From JAJYUU01 sp963822955 (GTDB taxonomy: Bacteria; Actinomycetota; Actinomycetes; Streptosporangiales; Streptosporangiaceae), in the NCBI GenBank assembly GCA_963822955.1, contig CAWGJS010000007.1, forward strand, positions 124,001 to 188,000: a stretch of 64,000 bases of DNA, read 5' to 3'. Positions 42,401 through 50,759 of the stretch are shown here, in pieces. Below the pieces are notes generated by a model. That model was not told the origin of the DNA and did not search any database. It was given only the letters and a program-made list of their open reading frames with translations. Numbering within the stretch: position 1 is the first letter of the stretch; every line of letters begins with the position of its first letter. The position numbers and the translations under genes were made by a program.

Positions 42401-43594
42401 TTAGGCGCTCTTGTTGCCCGGCTGGGCGCCGTCGCTGATCTCCGCCGCTGCGGTGGCCGACGACGCGCCGTTGGCCGAGTCGAACAGGCCGACCTCGTCC
42501 CCGGCCGATCCGGACAGCCCCTTCTTCACCGACTCCAGGATGGTCAGGCCCTGGCTGACCAGGCCGGCCGCGATCTCGCTCAGTCCGTCCGCGCCGTTCA
42601 GCACGCTGACGTTGGCTCCTGCCAGGCCGGCTGCGGCTTCCTTCACGATCATCGGCAGCTGCTCGATGAGCATCCGGTCCAGCGCGACCCTGTTGTTCGA
42701 TGCCGCGGCCGCGGCCTGCAGCCGGACCCGCTGTGCGTCCGCCTCGGCCAGGATCCGGACCTTCTCCGCCTCGGCCTCGGCCGGCTTGACCACTTCGGCG
42801 ACCAGCTGCCGCTGCCTGAGCTCGGCCTGCCGGTGCGCCAGGTCGGTCTGGGCGGATAGCACGTCCATCTGCGCCTTGGCCTGGGCCAGCGGACCGGCCT
42901 GGGCAGCCTCGGCCTGTGCCCGGTCCACCTGGGCCTTGTACTCGGCCTGCACGACCATGGTCTGCCGCTGGTACTCGGCCTGCTTGCGCTGCGACTCCTG
43001 CTGCGCTTCGGCGGCCGCCTGATTGGCTTGCGCCTGGGCGATCTGGGCCTGGCGCTGGATGGCGGCATTGTGCGGAGAGGCCATCGCGTCGATGTAGCCG
43101 CTGTTCATGTCATCGATGGACTGGATCTGCAGCGAGTCGACGGTGAGACCGATCTTCGCCATCTCGGCCTTCGAGCCATCGAGCACCTCGGTGGCGAGCT
43201 TCTGCCGCTCGGTGACGATCTCCTCGACGGTCATCGAGCCGATGATCGACCTCAGGTGCCCGGCGAAGATCCGGCCGGTGAGCGTGGACATCTGATCCTG
43301 ATCAGACAGGAACCGCTGGCCGGCGTTGACGATGCTCTCGTCGTCGTTGCCTACCTTGAACGCGATCACCGCCCGCACGTTCAGGCTGATGCCCTGCTTG
43401 GTGACGCACTGCTCGGAGACCTCGGCCTCGCACATGGACAGCGTCAGGAACCTGGTCTTGCGGAAGAACGGCGCCACGAACACGCCGTGTCCGACGACGA
43501 CCTTGAACGGTGCCCCACTTCGGCGCGACCGGCCACCCGATATAAGCATGGCCTGGTCTGGCGCTGGCACCCGGTAACCGAGCATCTCTGTCAT
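42401..43594 (-). CDS. Flotillin-like SPFH domain protein
   Basis: A 397-residue SPFH/band-7 protein. The ATG at 43594 gives MTEMLGYRVPAPDQAMLISG, then an SPFH core (VVVGHGVFVAPFFRKTRFLT, VRAVIAFKVGNDDESIVNAG, MTVEEIVTERQKLATEVLDG). Residues 190-320 are a long Gln/Ala/Glu-rich coiled coil (AQANQAAAEAQQESQRKQAE), as in flotillins. Instead of a hydrophobic hairpin the N-terminus is only mildly hydrophobic. Flotillins scaffold membrane microdomains. The gene lies downstream of an NfeD-like small protein on the same strand, a conserved pairing. Confidence 0.9.
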   Translation of the reverse strand: MTEMLGYRVPAPDQAMLISGGRSRRSGAPFKVVVGHGVFVAPFFRKTRFLTLSMCEAEVSEQCVTKQGISLNVRAVIAFKVGNDDESIVNAGQRFLSDQDQMSTLTGRIFAGHLRSIIGSMTVEEIVTERQKLATEVLDGSKAEMAKIGLTVDSLQIQSIDDMNSGYIDAMASPHNAAIQRQAQIAQAQANQAAAEAQQESQRKQAEYQRQTMVVQAEYKAQVDRAQAEAAQAGPLAQAKAQMDVLSAQTDLAHRQAELRQRQLVAEVVKPAEAEAEKVRILAEADAQRVRLQAAAAASNNRVALDRMLIEQLPMIVKEAAAGLAGANVSVLNGADGLSEIAAGLVSQGLTILESVKKGLSGSAGDEVGLFDSANGASSATAAAEISDGAQPGNKSA

Positions 43595-43666
43595 CTCCAG
43601 TTGAGAACCCCGTGGCCCGCCCACAATTGGCGGACCGGCTTATCCCAGTATGTTCCTGGCGCGTAG

Positions 43667-43912
43667 TTATGCGGTACTGCCTTCGGCGAATTGCTCGAGC
43701 GGGTCGGTCCATGGGCTGACGTCGACCGCGCGGTGACCGCGGGACTCGATGACCAGGACGGTCGCACCTTTCGGCAGCGGCTCCGCTGACCAGGCAATCA
43801 GCGCTTCGCGGCCGCCGCGCACGCTAACGATGACCTCGCCAGGGCCGGCCTCCCCCCTGGTGGCGACGATCAGCTTTCCGATGCAGCCGATGAGAGCCTC
43901 GTCACGCGCCAT
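43667..43912 (-). CDS. NfeD-like OB-fold small protein
   Basis: An 81-residue protein with LIGCIGKLIVATRGEAGPGE, VIVSVRGGREALIAWSAEP and PKGATVLVIESRGHRAVDVS, the OB-fold of NfeD C-terminal domains without the membrane part. It lies 72 nt upstream of the flotillin gene in the same direction, the association known for NfeD/SPFH pairs. It probably assists the flotillin assembly. Confidence 0.8.
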   Translation of the reverse strand: MARDEALIGCIGKLIVATRGEAGPGEVIVSVRGGREALIAWSAEPLPKGATVLVIESRGHRAVDVSPWTDPLEQFAEGSTA

Positions 43913-44238
43913 CGGCGCCCACCTTCGCCTGCTGCCGCCGCCCGGGCGACGTATCTCCCATGAGTGCTCATTATCGTTGCGCGTCAGCCCGGCGGGCTGA
44001 CCTCGTTCCCCGTGTGGCGGGAATAGCCGGCCCCGCCCCCCGTTGTAGCCCTCGTCGGTGCGATGTGTCCCCCGGGCCGCAACTACCGCCGTCGCGGAAT
44101 ACCGTCAGGCTGGAGCCGCGATGCGCTACTCGCCGAGAGGCGACCACGCACCGGCACGGCACGCCCTCGCGAGCAGCTGCTCCGGGGGCGTCGTCATGTC
44201 CGGCCACGGATCGGCGCGCTCCGCTCATCACGATCGGG
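43913..44238. other. Intergenic region without supported gene
   Basis: These 326 bases between the NfeD-like gene and the metal-receptor gene contain only short open frames rich in Arg and Ala that look like shadows. I see no RNA gene, repeat or strong hairpin. Confidence 0.4.
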
Positions 44239-45042
44239 TCAGCGAATCCTGGCGGCGGCGAGCTGCCGGCGCAGCACCCCCGGCGCTTCGGTCAGCGACG
44301 GGCCGTACCACGTCAGGTGGCGGCCGCTGACCAGCGCGGTGCGATGGCCCGGGAAGGCTTCCGGGCCATCGGACGCAGTGAACCGGTACGGCTCGTCCGG
44401 CAATACGACCAGGTCGGTATCCGCGCTACGCAGTTCGGTGATGTCGATGCGCGGGTAGCGATCCTGGTGGCTCGCGTACAAGTTGCAGACACCGAGGCGG
44501 GCGAGCAGATCGCCGGCGAAGGTGTCGCGGCCGAGCACCATCCAGGGCCGGCGCCAGATCGGGACCACCGCGGCCATGCGGCCGATCGCGGGCGCCTGCT
44601 GCCAGGCCAGCTCGGCGGCATCGAGCCAGGCGGGCCCTGGCTGCCGGCACGCCAGCGTGATCATGCGGCGCAGCGACGTCAGCGCCTCCGGCAGGTCCCG
44701 GATCCTGGTGACCCACACCGCCAGTCCCGCTGCCCGGAGCTCGTCCAGGTCGGGCTGCCTGTTCTCCTCCTCGTTGGCCAGCACGACGTCCGGCTGCAGC
44801 GCGACGATGCGCTGCACGTCCGGGTTCTTCGTGCCGCCGATCCTGGTAACCGTGAGGTCGGCCGGGTGAATGCACCAGTCGGTGGCGCCCACCAGCAGGC
44901 CGGGTGCACACGCTGCCACTGTCTCGGTCAGCGACGGGACGAGCGAGACCACCCGGCGGATCACGGTCGGCAGCGCGACCGGCACTCCTAGGTCGTCGGG
45001 CACCTGTCCGGGGGCGCCTGCCAGTCCGCTGTCCTCGCCCAT
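44239..45042 (-). CDS. Helical-backbone metal receptor (BtuF/FepB-like), no export signal
   Basis: A 267-residue protein with RRVVSLVPSLTETVAACAPG, LLVGATDWCIHPADLTVTRI, IVALQPDVVLANEEENRQPD and DLDELRAAGLAVWVTRIRDL, typical of vitamin B12 or ferric-siderophore binding proteins. The ATG at 45042 fits the domain; the longer frame upstream is basic and lacks a signal peptide or lipobox. It may therefore be cytoplasmic, and no importer genes are adjacent. It is divergent from a siderophore-interacting protein, so a role in iron or cobalamin handling is plausible. Confidence 0.85.
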   Translation of the reverse strand: MGEDSGLAGAPGQVPDDLGVPVALPTVIRRVVSLVPSLTETVAACAPGLLVGATDWCIHPADLTVTRIGGTKNPDVQRIVALQPDVVLANEEENRQPDLDELRAAGLAVWVTRIRDLPEALTSLRRMITLACRQPGPAWLDAAELAWQQAPAIGRMAAVVPIWRRPWMVLGRDTFAGDLLARLGVCNLYASHQDRYPRIDITELRSADTDLVVLPDEPYRFTASDGPEAFPGHRTALVSGRHLTWYGPSLTEAPGVLRRQLAAARIR

Positions 45043-45251
45043 CGTGCCCCCAGGCCCGCCAATCCCCGTCGATCGCCATCGATCGCCCCCATTCTGACCG
45101 CAATCGCGGGGGCGCACCAGCCTCGCGAACGTCCAGCTCGCTCGCATACGCTGGATTATCGGCCGGTTCCCGCCGGCCAGGCCCCCGTGCGGCCACCTCG
45201 CCGCCGCCGGGAAGAAGGCCGACGCACCTGCCAAGGAAGGCGCACTATTCG

Positions 45252-46052
45252 ATGACTGACGCCGTGCCCGAGACTGTCGTAGCCAGCCTGGAGGATCCGT
45301 TCGCGCAGCTGAGCGGCCCGCTCGCAGACACCAGGAAGCTGCACTTCGAGGTGGTCGTCACAACGGAGCTCACACCGCACATGCAGCGGCTGCAGCTGAC
45401 GGCGCCCGAGCTCGCCGGGTTCAGCTACACCCCAGGCCAGGATGTCATGCTGCTCGTCGCAGCCGACGGCCGTAAGCCCGTCCGGCGGCGGTACACCATC
45501 CGGGAGTTCGACCCGGCCCGGCTGCTGCTCACCCTCGACGTCGTCCTGCACGGCGACGGACCGGGCGAGCGCTGGGTGCGGTGCGCCAAACCCGGTGACC
45601 GCATCGAGGGAATCGGGCCGCGCGGGAAAGTGTTCGCGTCACCCGAAGCCGAATGGCACCTTTTCATGGGCGACGAGTCCGCGATGCCCGCAATCCTGGC
45701 AATGACGGAATCGCTGCCCGGAGATGCGGACGCGACGCTTGTGCTTGAAGTCCCGGAGGCTGCCGACGAGCAGGAGGTATTCGGCGACGCCAGGGCGCGC
45801 GTGAGCTGGCTGCACCGGCTTGGCCGGCCGGCCGGCGATCCGGCCGCATCGGCACTGGTGATCGAGGCCGCTGAAGTGGAGCTGGCGCCTGGTCGCGGGC
45901 ACGCTTACCTGCTCGGCGAGGCCTCGGTCGTGCTGGCGATGCGCGAGCGGCTGGCCGCCCGCGGGCTGCCGCAGGACCAGATGTCGCCGAAGGCTTACTG
46001 GGGCAGGGGCCGCGCAAATGCGGGCCACGGTGAGCCCGCTAGGGATTCCTGA
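45252..46052 (+). CDS. Siderophore-interacting protein (FAD/NADPH ferric reductase family)
   Basis: A 266-residue protein of the ViuB-type reductase family. The FAD domain has LTPHMQRLQLTAPELAGFSY and RRRYTIREFDPARLLLTLDV (RxYT); the pyridine-nucleotide part has WHLFMGDESAMPAILAMTES and GHAYLLGEASVVLAMRERLA. It ends KAYWGRGRANAGH, the usual KxYWxxGR tail. ATG 45252 has AAGGAAGG upstream. It would release iron from siderophores in the cytoplasm. It is divergent from the metal-receptor gene. Confidence 0.92.
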   Translation: MTDAVPETVVASLEDPFAQLSGPLADTRKLHFEVVVTTELTPHMQRLQLTAPELAGFSYTPGQDVMLLVAADGRKPVRRRYTIREFDPARLLLTLDVVLHGDGPGERWVRCAKPGDRIEGIGPRGKVFASPEAEWHLFMGDESAMPAILAMTESLPGDADATLVLEVPEAADEQEVFGDARARVSWLHRLGRPAGDPAASALVIEAAEVELAPGRGHAYLLGEASVVLAMRERLAARGLPQDQMSPKAYWGRGRANAGHGEPARDS

Positions 46053-46159
46053 CCACCTTTATCCGCCCAGCTAAAAGGCCGTTGTGTCTCAATAGGCACG
46101 AAGCTGCTTCATAATGGGGGAACCAGCCGTGGACTGCTCTGCCCGAAAGGAGCGCTTCG

Positions 46160-48220
46160 GTGGCATCCGCAGTGGCAGCAGACGTGTCGGCAGTGCTGGC
46201 CAACACCTCGACCCGGACGCTGATACTCGGGATCGACAAGACAGGTCGCATCCGCCAGCATGATCGTGGTGCCGGTGACGTCCTGTCCGGCGAGCCAGGA
46301 GCGCTCATCGGCACCGAGCTCGGCAGCTTGCTGGCCGCGCCCGACGGACCTGCCGCGCTGACGCTGCAGTCGCTGATCGATGGTGCGTGCTCCAACCGGG
46401 AGAGCACGACCGTGCTGTCGTTCCGCACCGCCAATGGCGCGAACGCTGACGCGGTGGTCACCGTCCAGCCCGTGCGGTCCGCTGACGCCGAGCTGGCCGC
46501 GCAGGTCATCATGCGCATCGCGCCGCCGGTGCAGGAGCGCTTCCTGGACCCGGCGGTGATGCGGCAGCTCATGCTGGACGGCGCCGTCCGCCGCATCGGC
46601 GGCGCACTGGACATCGACCAGATGGCGCCCGAGCTGATCAACATCATCGTGCCGCACTTCTGCAATGCGGCCGGCCTGGTCGTGATGGAGAGCCTGGTCG
46701 GCGAGGACGAGTTCCCGTCTGAGTCGCTGGACGGCGGGCAGCTGGTCCGGCGGCTCGCGGTCGCGCATGACGACGGCGACGCCGCCTGGGACGCAGCGTT
46801 CCCCACCGGCGAGATCCTCCGGTACCCGCCGGGCACCCCCTACACCAAGTGCATGGACTCGGGGCGACCGGTCTGCGAGGCCGTCAGCCGGGAGGGCGCC
46901 GATGCGATGGCGGCCGAGTGGATCCGGCGTCCGGTGGCTGACCTGCTGGCCGGCGTGTCGATGCTGCTGCTGCCGCTGATCGCCAGGGACGTCATGCTCG
47001 GCTTCTTCGTCTGCGTGCGCCGCGTCGGCTTCCGCCGGTTCGATCCGTACGACATCGAGATCGGCATGGAGTTCGCCTCCCGTGCCGCGATCTTCATGGA
47101 TAACGCCCAGCGATACAGCAGGGAACGCGCAACCGCACTGACTCTGCAGCGCAGCATGCTGCCGACTGGGCTGTCGGCGCCCTCGTCGGTGGAGGTCAGG
47201 CACCGTTACCTGCCCGGCAGCAAGCTGATCGAGGTGGGCGGCGACTGGTACGAGTCGATCGCGCTGCCCGGCGCTCGCGTAGCGCTCGTGGTCGGTGATG
47301 TCGCCGGGCACGGCGTGCGGGCCGCGGTCACGATGGGCCGGCTGCGAACGGCGATCCATACGCTGGCGATGCTCGAGCTGCCGCCGGCCGAAACGCTGCA
47401 GCAGCTCAACGAGCTGATGCAGGAACTCGGCGTTCGCGAGCCGCACTTCGCGACCTGCGTCTACGCCATCTACGACGCGGTAGCCGGAACGTGCGAGGTC
47501 GCCTCGGCCGGCCACCTGCCGCCGCTGCTGGTCCGGCCCGACGGCACGAACGAGCTGCTTGACGTGCTACCTGCCCCGCCGCTCGGCGTCGGGACCGGCC
47601 TGATCCAGAGCCGCGTGCTCGACATCGAGGACGGCAGCCTGCTCGTGCTCTACACCGATGGCCTGGTTGAGAAGCGATCCAGGGACATCGACGAGGGCCT
47701 TGGCCGGCTGCGCGATCTCTTCGGCCCCGGCTCGGCGCAGCAGCCGCTCGAGGACTTGTGCCGGGCCACGCTCGCCGGCGTCTACGCGGACGAGCACCGC
47801 GACGACATCGCCCTGCTGGTGGCACGGCTGCGCCGGATCCCGTCCGACCATGTCGTCAGCTGGACTCTGCCGTCCGAGCTGACCTCCGCCAGCCGCGCCC
47901 GGTCACTCATCCGGCGGCCGCTGAAGCGCTGGGGCCTGGCCGACCTGATCCCGACCGCCGAGCTGCTGGTGTCCGAGCTGGTGACCAATGCCGTCAGGTA
48001 CGCGCAGGGCAGGATCGGGCTGCGCCTCGTGCTGGAAGGCGGCCTGGTCTGCGAGGTGCTGGACGAATCCGCCGCGCTCCCCCGGCTGCGCCACCCTGAC
48101 GACTCCGACGAGCGCGGCCGCGGCCTTCAGGTTGTCAGCCAGATCGCCCAGCGCTGGGGTGCGAGGCGAGCGGCGTCAGGCAAGGTCGTCTGGTGCGAGC
48201 TGCCGCTGCCCTATAAGTGA
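46160..48220 (+). CDS. PAS/GAF-SpoIIE phosphatase with C-terminal histidine-kinase-like ATPase
   Basis: A 686-residue soluble regulator. Residues 15-120 resemble a PAS-like sensor, 150-320 a GAF domain (FASRAAIFMDNAQRYSRERA at its end), 345-555 a SpoIIE/PP2C phosphatase (VEVGGDWYESIALPGARVAL, VVGDVAGHGVRAAVTMGRLR, LVLYTDGLVEKRSRDIDEG, DDIALLVARL with metal aspartates), and 565-686 an anti-sigma type ATPase (AELLVSELVTNAVRYAQGRI, DERGRGLQVVSQIAQRWG). It thus unites phosphatase and anti-sigma kinase of a partner-switching system. GTG 46160 has AAAGGAG upstream. No sigma or anti-anti-sigma gene is adjacent. Confidence 0.9.
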   Translation: MASAVAADVSAVLANTSTRTLILGIDKTGRIRQHDRGAGDVLSGEPGALIGTELGSLLAAPDGPAALTLQSLIDGACSNRESTTVLSFRTANGANADAVVTVQPVRSADAELAAQVIMRIAPPVQERFLDPAVMRQLMLDGAVRRIGGALDIDQMAPELINIIVPHFCNAAGLVVMESLVGEDEFPSESLDGGQLVRRLAVAHDDGDAAWDAAFPTGEILRYPPGTPYTKCMDSGRPVCEAVSREGADAMAAEWIRRPVADLLAGVSMLLLPLIARDVMLGFFVCVRRVGFRRFDPYDIEIGMEFASRAAIFMDNAQRYSRERATALTLQRSMLPTGLSAPSSVEVRHRYLPGSKLIEVGGDWYESIALPGARVALVVGDVAGHGVRAAVTMGRLRTAIHTLAMLELPPAETLQQLNELMQELGVREPHFATCVYAIYDAVAGTCEVASAGHLPPLLVRPDGTNELLDVLPAPPLGVGTGLIQSRVLDIEDGSLLVLYTDGLVEKRSRDIDEGLGRLRDLFGPGSAQQPLEDLCRATLAGVYADEHRDDIALLVARLRRIPSDHVVSWTLPSELTSASRARSLIRRPLKRWGLADLIPTAELLVSELVTNAVRYAQGRIGLRLVLEGGLVCEVLDESAALPRLRHPDDSDERGRGLQVVSQIAQRWGARRAASGKVVWCELPLPYK

Positions 48221-48227
48221 TCCGCCG

Positions 48228-48264
48228 ATGGTGCTGCCCAGCGGTCGCCCCGTGGCAGCACCAT
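48228..48264. terminator. Bidirectional hairpin terminator
   Basis: ATGGTGCTGCC and GGCAGCACCAT pair perfectly over 11 bp around a 15-nt loop. It lies between the convergent SpoIIE phosphatase and ABC ATPase genes, 7 and 9 nt from their stops. Confidence 0.75.
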
Positions 48265-48273
48265 TCGGATCGG

Positions 48274-48993
48274 CTAGGCGGGGTGCGTGTTGGCAACCGG
48301 CTGGTTACGGACGTCCTGCTTGATCGACAGCCGGCCGTTCTTCATGATGCCGATGCGCTGTGCCCGGCGCGCCACCGTGCTGTCGTGGGTGACGAGCACC
48401 ATGGTCAGCTGGTGGTCACGCCACAGCTTCTCCATCAGCGCCATGATGTCGTCCCTGGTGCCCTCGTCCAGGTTCCCGGTCGGCTCGTCGGCGAGCAGGA
48501 CCTTCGGCTCCTTGACCAGGGCCCTGGCAATCGCGACCCGCTGCTGCTGCCCGCCCGATAGCTCTGAGGGCAGGTGGTTGAGCCGGTCGGCCATGCCGAG
48601 GTCGGCCAGCGCCGCCGCGGCCCGCCGGCGCCGCTCCGCCGTCGGTACCCGCAGCGGCACCAGGGCGGCTTCCACGTTCTCCTGGCCGGTCAGCGTCTGT
48701 ACCAGGTTGAACGTCTGGAAGATGAACCCGATCGACTCAGCCCGCAGCCTGGTGACCTGGGCCTCCCGGAGCTGGGCCAGATCCTCGCCGACATGGTCAC
48801 CGAACTGGATGGAGCCCGAGGTCGGCCGGTCCAGACCGCCAAGCATCTGCAGCAGCGTGGACTTGCCGTGGCCGGTCGGACCCTGAATGGCCAGCCACTC
48901 ACCGTCGGCGATGGTCAGGTCCACGCCCTGGAGCGCGTGCACCACGTCGCGGCCCTTCTGGTAATCCTTCGTCACGCCGGTCAGCTTGTACAT
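48274..48993 (-). CDS. ABC exporter ATP-binding protein, MacB/LolD-like
   Basis: A 239-residue ATPase: Walker A IQGPTGHGKSTLLQMLGG, signature ELSGGQQQRVAIARALVKEP, Walker B KVLLADEPTGNLDEGTRDDI, switch His in LVTHDSTVARRAQRI. The ATG at 48993 has GGGAGA upstream; a GTG one codon earlier is in frame. Downstream of the FtsX-like permease on the same strand, it forms with it an exporter of the MacB class. Confidence 0.92.
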   Translation of the reverse strand: MYKLTGVTKDYQKGRDVVHALQGVDLTIADGEWLAIQGPTGHGKSTLLQMLGGLDRPTSGSIQFGDHVGEDLAQLREAQVTRLRAESIGFIFQTFNLVQTLTGQENVEAALVPLRVPTAERRRRAAAALADLGMADRLNHLPSELSGGQQQRVAIARALVKEPKVLLADEPTGNLDEGTRDDIMALMEKLWRDHQLTMVLVTHDSTVARRAQRIGIMKNGRLSIKQDVRNQPVANTHPA

Positions 48994-49042
48994 CACAACT
49001 CTCCCTGGATGGCCGCAGATCGATCTGGTGTCAGGCGTGCGC

Positions 49043-50567
49043 TCATTCGACCCTCGCCAGCGCCGCCGCGGGCCGCAGCCGGGCCGCGCGCCAGCCGCCG
49101 AATCCGCCCGCGATCAGGCCGCCGAGGATGGCGAGCACTACGGCGGCGGCGATCGCGCTGCCGCTGACTGCAGTGCTGAGGTGCACGTGCACGGTCGGGG
49201 TGGAGTCCAGTGCCGAGCGGAATCGGTTAAATCCGCCGCCTCCGCCGCCGGGGAAGCCGCCTGCGCCGCCGGGGAAGCCCGCCACCGGTGAAGGTCCGTG
49301 CGCCGCCTGGTGTCGCGCTGCCGGTCGTCGGCCCGACAGCGGCGGTCAGCGAGGGCGAGTAGTGGCCAACCAGCGCCGAGCCGAGGAAGCCGAGCCCCAC
49401 TCCGACAGCGCCCCCGATGACCCCGATAGTGATGGCCTCACCGATCACCTGGCCAACAACCCGGCGGCTGGTCCAGCCGAGAGCCTTCAGCGTGCCGAAC
49501 TCGCGCACCCGGCGCGATACAGCGGACGTGGTCAGGAGGCTCGCCAGCAGGAACGCCGCCGCTAGCACGGCGATCGCGAGCCACTTGCCGAGGTTGCTGG
49601 CCAGGTTAGATGCGCTGGCGACCGATCCGGTCAGCTGCTTGGCCAGGTCGCTCTGGTTAGTCACGGTGGTGGACGGCAGCGTCGCCTTGACCGCCTTGGT
49701 CACCTCGTCGATGTTCGATGCGCTGTTGGCGGCGATGTAGATCGTGTTGACGTCGCCCTTCAGGCTCTTGCCCTGTGAGGTGCCAAGGGCCTGCGCGCGC
49801 GCTAGCGGAATGTAGACGTCGGTGCTGTCGCTGGCGGCTGACTGGGTGACGAGGCCAACCACGGTGAACTTGGTCTTGGCCAGCGTTACGGTCGAGCCGA
49901 CCTTCAGCTTGTTGCTCGTGGCGTAGTTCGAGGCGATCACGGCCACGTCGGAGCTGGCGTCGGAGGCAGCCAGCGTACGGCCGGTCACCAGCTTGGCAGT
50001 GCTCAGCGGCCCGAGCGCTGCAGCGCTTCCGCTGACGTCGATGCCATCGACACTGATCGGGGTTGGCAGGTTGCCAGAGCCACGGAAGGGACTGCTTCCG
50101 CCACCGCCGAAGCCACCGAAGCCACCCGAGCCGGAGCTCTGACTCGGGATGGTGAAGCTCAGCTTGGTGTCACTCAGTGTCAGCCCGCCCGCGGCGGCAG
50201 CGACATTATTCAGGCGGGCGACCTTGGCAACGTCAGTATCCGGCAGCGGGCTGAGCCCGGTGCCAGTGAGATTATCCACGCTCACCTTGGTGCCGGCCTT
50301 CGGGCGCTTGCCGGAACTGCCACCGAACTGCCCGCGGAAGTTGAACCCGCCGCCAAATCCGGACCCGAAAGTCGGCGACTTCGTCACGGTGACGTCGGTG
50401 TCCTGGCCATAGAGCGAGTGCAGCACTTCGCCTTGCGCGTTCTTCACGCCAGCCGACAGGGCCGTCACGGTAATGACCAGGCCGATGCCCAGCGCGAGGC
50501 CGAGGGCAATGATGCTTGCCTGGCGAGCACGCCGGCGCAGCTCACGCCTGAGGTAGGTAAAGAACAT
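49043..50567 (-). pseudogene. FtsX/MacB-type ABC permease, one frameshift
   Basis: ATG 50567 (AAGGAG 7 nt upstream) opens MFFTYLRRELRRRARQASII with the first helix, then a large extracytoplasmic domain (NAQGEVLHSLYGQDTDVTVT) with Gly-rich stretches, helices LAIAVLAAAFLLASLLTTSA and IGVIGGAVGVGLGFLGSALV. Near 49283 the frame breaks in a Gly-rich repeat (FPGGAGGFPGGGG); the next frame supplies the last helix AIAAAVVLAILGGLIAGGFG and the tail RPAAALARVE to the TGA at 49043. One extra base (or two missing) in a G/C run explains this. About 507 residues if repaired. Export substrate unknown. Confidence 0.8.
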
Positions 50568-50759
50568 CGGCACTCCTTGCAGCCAGCCGACTTTCGCGGC
50601 CGAGCCATGTGTTATCAAATCCGGCCCCGATTGCGGGCACCTGTTCCGCCGCAATGTGACTTGCGCTCACCGCGTGATCTGCGGCGCTACTGATAATGGG
50701 GCGGCTGGCTGAGCAGATCCTGAAAGCGATCTGCGAGGTCGCCGGACGTGCCGGAGCGG

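Noticed and set aside
46109..47515. 468-residue minus-strand frame
   Set aside because: Antisense to the GAF-SpoIIE protein; a composition effect of high GC.
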